DNA of 8,203 nucleotides. It comes from Proteobacteria bacterium SG_bin5. Lineage in GTDB: Bacteria; Pseudomonadota; Alphaproteobacteria; Sphingomonadales; Sphingomonadaceae. The stretch is from positions 245 through 8,447 of the forward strand of contig LWDI01000079.1 in NCBI GenBank assembly GCA_002083475.1, in the 5' to 3' direction. Shown here one piece after another: positions 6,481-8,203 of this stretch. How positions within the stretch are numbered: position 1 is the first letter of the stretch; each line of letters starts with the position of its first letter. The translations under genes were made by a program, and so were the position numbers. The notes beneath the pieces are model-generated. The model made no database searches. It saw only the letters and a list, made by a program, of their open reading frames with translations, and was not told the origin of the DNA.

Positions 6481-7227
6481 ATGGTTGATCGGCTGGTAAC
6501 CATCATGGCGCGGCTCCGCGATCCCGAGCGCGGCTGCCCCTGGGACCTGGCGCAGGATTTCGCCTCGATCGCGCCCTATACGATCGAGGAAGCGCATGAA
6601 GTCGCCGATGCGATCGCGCGCGGCGATATGGCGGAGCTGAAGGACGAGCTCGGCGATCTGCTCCTCCAAGTCGTGTTCCACGCGCGCATGGCCGAGGAAG
6701 CCGGGCATTTCGCGTTCGCCGACGTCGTGGCGGCGATCAGCGACAAGATGGAGCGCCGCCACCCGCACATCTTCGGCGATGGCCAAGGCGGCCCCGAGCA
6801 ATGGGAAGCGATCAAGGCCGCCGAGCGCGACGCCAAGGGCGATGCGAGCGCGCTCGCGGGCGTGGCGCTTGGCCTGCCCGCCTTGATGCGCGCCGAAAAG
6901 CTGCAGAAGCGCGCCGCGCGCACCGGCTTCGACTGGCCCGACGCCCAAGGCGCGCGCGCCAAGATCGACGAGGAGCTCGCCGAGGTGGCGGCGGCCGATA
7001 GCGCCCACGCGCTAGAGGACGAAATCGGCGATCTGTTGTTCGCGGTGGTCAATTGGGCGCGCAAGCTGGGCGTCGATCCCGAAGCCGCGCTGCGCGGCGC
7101 GAACGCCAAGTTCGAGCGCCGCTTCCGGGCGATGGAGACGCAGGCGGGCGATGGCTTCGCCGCGCTCGACCTCGACGCCAAAGAGGCGCTCTGGGCCCAA
7201 GCCAAGGCGGCCGAGCGCGACGCTTAA
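6481..7227 (+). CDS. mazG: Nucleoside triphosphate pyrophosphohydrolase
   Basis: MazG hydrolyses (d)NTPs to the monophosphate and pyrophosphate, and in E. coli it also affects ppGpp levels; it acts in the cytoplasm as a nucleotide-pool cleaner. The 248-residue protein has the two tandem MazG domains of the full-length enzyme. The N-terminal one starts VDRLVTIMARLRDPERGCPWD (2-22, W21-D22 conserved) with metal-binding residues E36, E37, E40 and E56, D59 (ELGDLLLQVVFHA). HPHIFGD follows at 94-100. The C-terminal domain has E164, E165, E168 and E181, D184 (EIGDLLFAVVNWA). ATG 6481 is preferred over GTG 6478 on Shine-Dalgarno spacing, and it aligns with the short leader of known MazG proteins. 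A 28-base gap separates it from the protease gene. It could be read from the upstream transcript or from a weak internal promoter. No mazEF toxin-antitoxin genes are present. Confidence 0.95.
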   Translation: MVDRLVTIMARLRDPERGCPWDLAQDFASIAPYTIEEAHEVADAIARGDMAELKDELGDLLLQVVFHARMAEEAGHFAFADVVAAISDKMERRHPHIFGDGQGGPEQWEAIKAAERDAKGDASALAGVALGLPALMRAEKLQKRAARTGFDWPDAQGARAKIDEELAEVAAADSAHALEDEIGDLLFAVVNWARKLGVDPEAALRGANAKFERRFRAMETQAGDGFAALDLDAKEALWAQAKAAERDA

Positions 7228-7280
7228 CGTTTCGCCAATGCTCTTGCGTTAGATCGATTGGCCTTTCACAAGGTAAGTCG

Positions 7281-7988
7281 ATGCTCGCCGCCGTCCGCAA
7301 ATTGTCCCGCGCGTTCGCCGGCCGATCGCCGGGGGAAATCGCGCGTCTCGGCGTCAAGACCTTGGCCGCGCGGGCACGCGCGCTGAGCCCCGCCGCGCGC
7401 CGCGCCGCGCGTGCCGATCGTGCCTTCGATACGCGCTGGGGCACCGATACCAGCGCGCAAATGACGATGAGCGCGCTCGACTTTCCGCTCGAACTGCGCC
7501 GCCAGAGCCATCATTATCAAGCGAGCGGCCCGCATCTGCTCGATCAGGCGATCGCGGCGGCGGGCATCGACCCCGCCGGTTTCACCTTGATCGATTATGG
7601 CTGCGGCAAGGGCCGGATCGTGCTGCTCGGCGCGCAGAAATTCGCGTATGCGATCGGGGTCGAATATTCGCCGATCCTCGTCGCGATCGCCGAGCGCAAC
7701 GCGGCAACGTTCATGGCGCGCGGCGGCGCCCCGCGCCCGCCGCGGTTCTGGCAAGGCAACGCCGCCGATTTCGAGCCGCCGGCTGGGGATTTATTCTGCT
7801 ATCTTTACAATAGCTTCGGTGAAGAAATTCTGAACGATTGTCTGGTCCGGTTGGAAGCGGCCAAGGCCGCCTCCCCCGCGCGGCGCATCCTGCTCGCTTA
7901 TGTCGACCCCCGCCACCGCGCCGTCGTGCGCGCGCGGGGGTGGCGGGTGATCGGGGAAACACCGGCGCTGGTCGTGTTCGACGCTTGA
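7281..7988 (+). CDS. Class I SAM-dependent methyltransferase, substrate unknown
   Basis: The 235-residue product has a Rossmann-fold SAM-binding core. Motif I is LIDYGCGKGR at 103-112, the acidic ribose-binding residue is E128 in GVEYSP, and a motif III-like GNAADF lies at 159-164, followed by YLYNSFGEE (175-182) where a catalytic-strand motif would be. The D-x-G-x-G-K-G-R form of motif I with an N-terminal FDTRWGTDTS segment (49-58) recalls a widespread group of uncharacterised bacterial methyltransferases. The first 48 residues are rich in Arg and Ala with almost no acidic residues, suggesting a basic amphipathic helix that could touch membrane or nucleic acid. ATG 7281 follows AAGG (7270-7273) at a spacing of 7. 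The frame is open upstream to 7053, but that stretch overlaps mazG and is a shadow. A 53-base, less GC-rich gap separates it from mazG, so it may have its own promoter; I see no clear one. Confidence 0.87.
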   Translation: MLAAVRKLSRAFAGRSPGEIARLGVKTLAARARALSPAARRAARADRAFDTRWGTDTSAQMTMSALDFPLELRRQSHHYQASGPHLLDQAIAAAGIDPAGFTLIDYGCGKGRIVLLGAQKFAYAIGVEYSPILVAIAERNAATFMARGGAPRPPRFWQGNAADFEPPAGDLFCYLYNSFGEEILNDCLVRLEAAKAASPARRILLAYVDPRHRAVVRARGWRVIGETPALVVFDA

Positions 7989-8070
7989 CGCCAAGGCTCG
8001 GTCGGCACCGCCCAGTGTTCGCGAGAGCGGCGTTGGCGGGCGGCGCATCGATCGAGCGTCACCTCGCCTT

Positions 8071-8157
8071 CCGTTCATGCTGAGCTCGTCGAAGCACGGT
8101 TCTTTTGTTCGACGCTCCCGAAAAAGGACGGCCCTTCGACAGGCTCAGGGCGAACGG
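8071..8157. repeat. REP-doublet (REPIN-like) element, copy 2, 87 bases
   Basis: This second copy has arms at 8071-8099 and 8129-8157 (21 of 29 positions inverted matches) and a 29-base centre at 8100-8128 that matches the centre of copy 1 at 19 of 29 positions. Orientation is the same as copy 1: the arm with T-G-C-T/A-G-C-A stems is on the left and the arm with GCCCT/AGGGC stems on the right. Here the centre prolongs the large hairpin, since 8100-8106 (TTCTTTT) can pair with 8122-8128 (AAAAGGA) with one G-T wobble. It starts 82 bases after the methyltransferase stop and could act as a transcript-end structure, but no T-run follows it. Confidence 0.87.
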
Positions 8158-8173
8158 TTTAGAGCGATGTCCA

Positions 8174-8193
8174 GGCAGGTGGAATCACCTGCC
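8174..8193. promoter_or_regulatory. Perfect 8-bp palindrome containing GANTC
   Basis: GGCAGGTG (8174-8181) and CACCTGCC (8186-8193) are exact inverted repeats separated by the four bases GAAT. The junction forms GAATC (8182-8186), a GANTC site, the sequence methylated by the alphaproteobacterial cell-cycle methylase CcrM. A second GANTC (GACTC) follows at 8194-8198. The element could be a dimeric regulator operator or a methylation-sensitive control site for a gene beyond the edge. It lacks a T-run, so a terminator role is not favoured. The structure is certain; the function is inferred. Confidence 0.5.
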
Positions 8194-8203
8194 GACTCGG
8201 AAA

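Larger units (their letters stand above)
7989..8203. other. Intergenic tail without a supportable gene
   Basis: From the methyltransferase stop to the window edge I find no gene with a plausible start, ribosome binding site or recognisable product. Bases 7989-8070 show nothing beyond short weak dyads. The rest holds repeat copy 2 and a palindrome at 8174-8193. The next gene probably begins to the right of the window. Confidence 0.7.

Noticed and set aside
7053..7280. Upstream extension of the methyltransferase frame
   Set aside because: Most of it is out-of-frame mazG, and ATG 7281 has a well-spaced AAGG.
7228..7280. Promoter in front of the methyltransferase
   Set aside because: The gap is less GC-rich and has a CTTGCG at 7243-7248, but no credible -10 follows at 16-18 bases, and there is no TTAA-N7-TTAA CtrA site.
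7838..8083. Small plus-strand open frame over the methyltransferase 3' end
   Set aside because: Mostly overlaps the methyltransferase in another frame and runs into the repeat; no ribosome binding site or product.
1645..8157. CRISPR-like repeats
   Set aside because: Only two units 6.4 kb apart, each an inverted pair rather than regularly spaced direct repeats, and no cas genes.
8071..8157. Rho-independent terminator
   Set aside because: The hairpin is long, but the bases following it (TTTAGAGC) are not a T-run; it is better described as the repeat element.
1..8203. A new defence or other accessory system
   Set aside because: Every gene except the methyltransferase and the protease belongs to a well-known housekeeping family in a familiar order; I see no cluster that would suggest a new system.

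Overview
The window looks like a piece of the core chromosome of a high-GC alphaproteobacterium, most likely a sphingomonad. The evidence is the strong G/C bias at third codon positions, the protein sequence style, the gene order (D,D-carboxypeptidase, tmk, holB, metG, tatD, metallo-beta-lactamase-fold hydrolase) and an intergenic repeat built on CCGTTCG plus a GAGC/TCGAAG core, which I associate with this group from general knowledge. No database search was possible, so the taxonomic call is an inference.

All nine genes lie on the + strand. Bases 1-1001 are the 3' part of a PBP5-type D-alanyl-D-alanine carboxypeptidase. It overlaps tmk (998-1618) by 4 bases. A 127-base gap (1619-1745) holds an 87-base inverted-repeat element whose right end runs into the ribosome binding site of holB (1746-2747). 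metG (2757-4304), tatD (4304-5080), an MBL-fold hydrolase (5077-5841) and a membrane-anchored retropepsin-like protease (5838-6452) follow almost without gaps, with stop/start overlaps of 1, 4 and 4 bases. After 28 bases comes mazG (6481-7227), then after 53 bases a class I methyltransferase of unknown substrate (7281-7988). The last 215 bases (7989-8203) contain no gene I can support. They hold a second copy of the 87-base element and, near the edge, a perfect palindrome containing a GANTC site.

Functionally this is a housekeeping cluster. Tmk makes dTDP for DNA synthesis, HolB is a clamp-loader subunit, MetG charges tRNA-Met, TatD and the MBL protein are metal-dependent hydrolases, and MazG hydrolyses nucleoside triphosphates. 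The overlaps suggest one translationally coupled transcript from metG to the protease gene, possibly starting further upstream.

I see no defence system, prophage, insertion sequence, CRISPR array, tRNA or rRNA, and no convincing new multi-gene system. The most interesting material is non-coding: two copies of a REP-doublet (REPIN-like) element with paired compensating changes in their stems, the position of one copy against the holB ribosome binding site, and the GANTC palindrome at the right edge.
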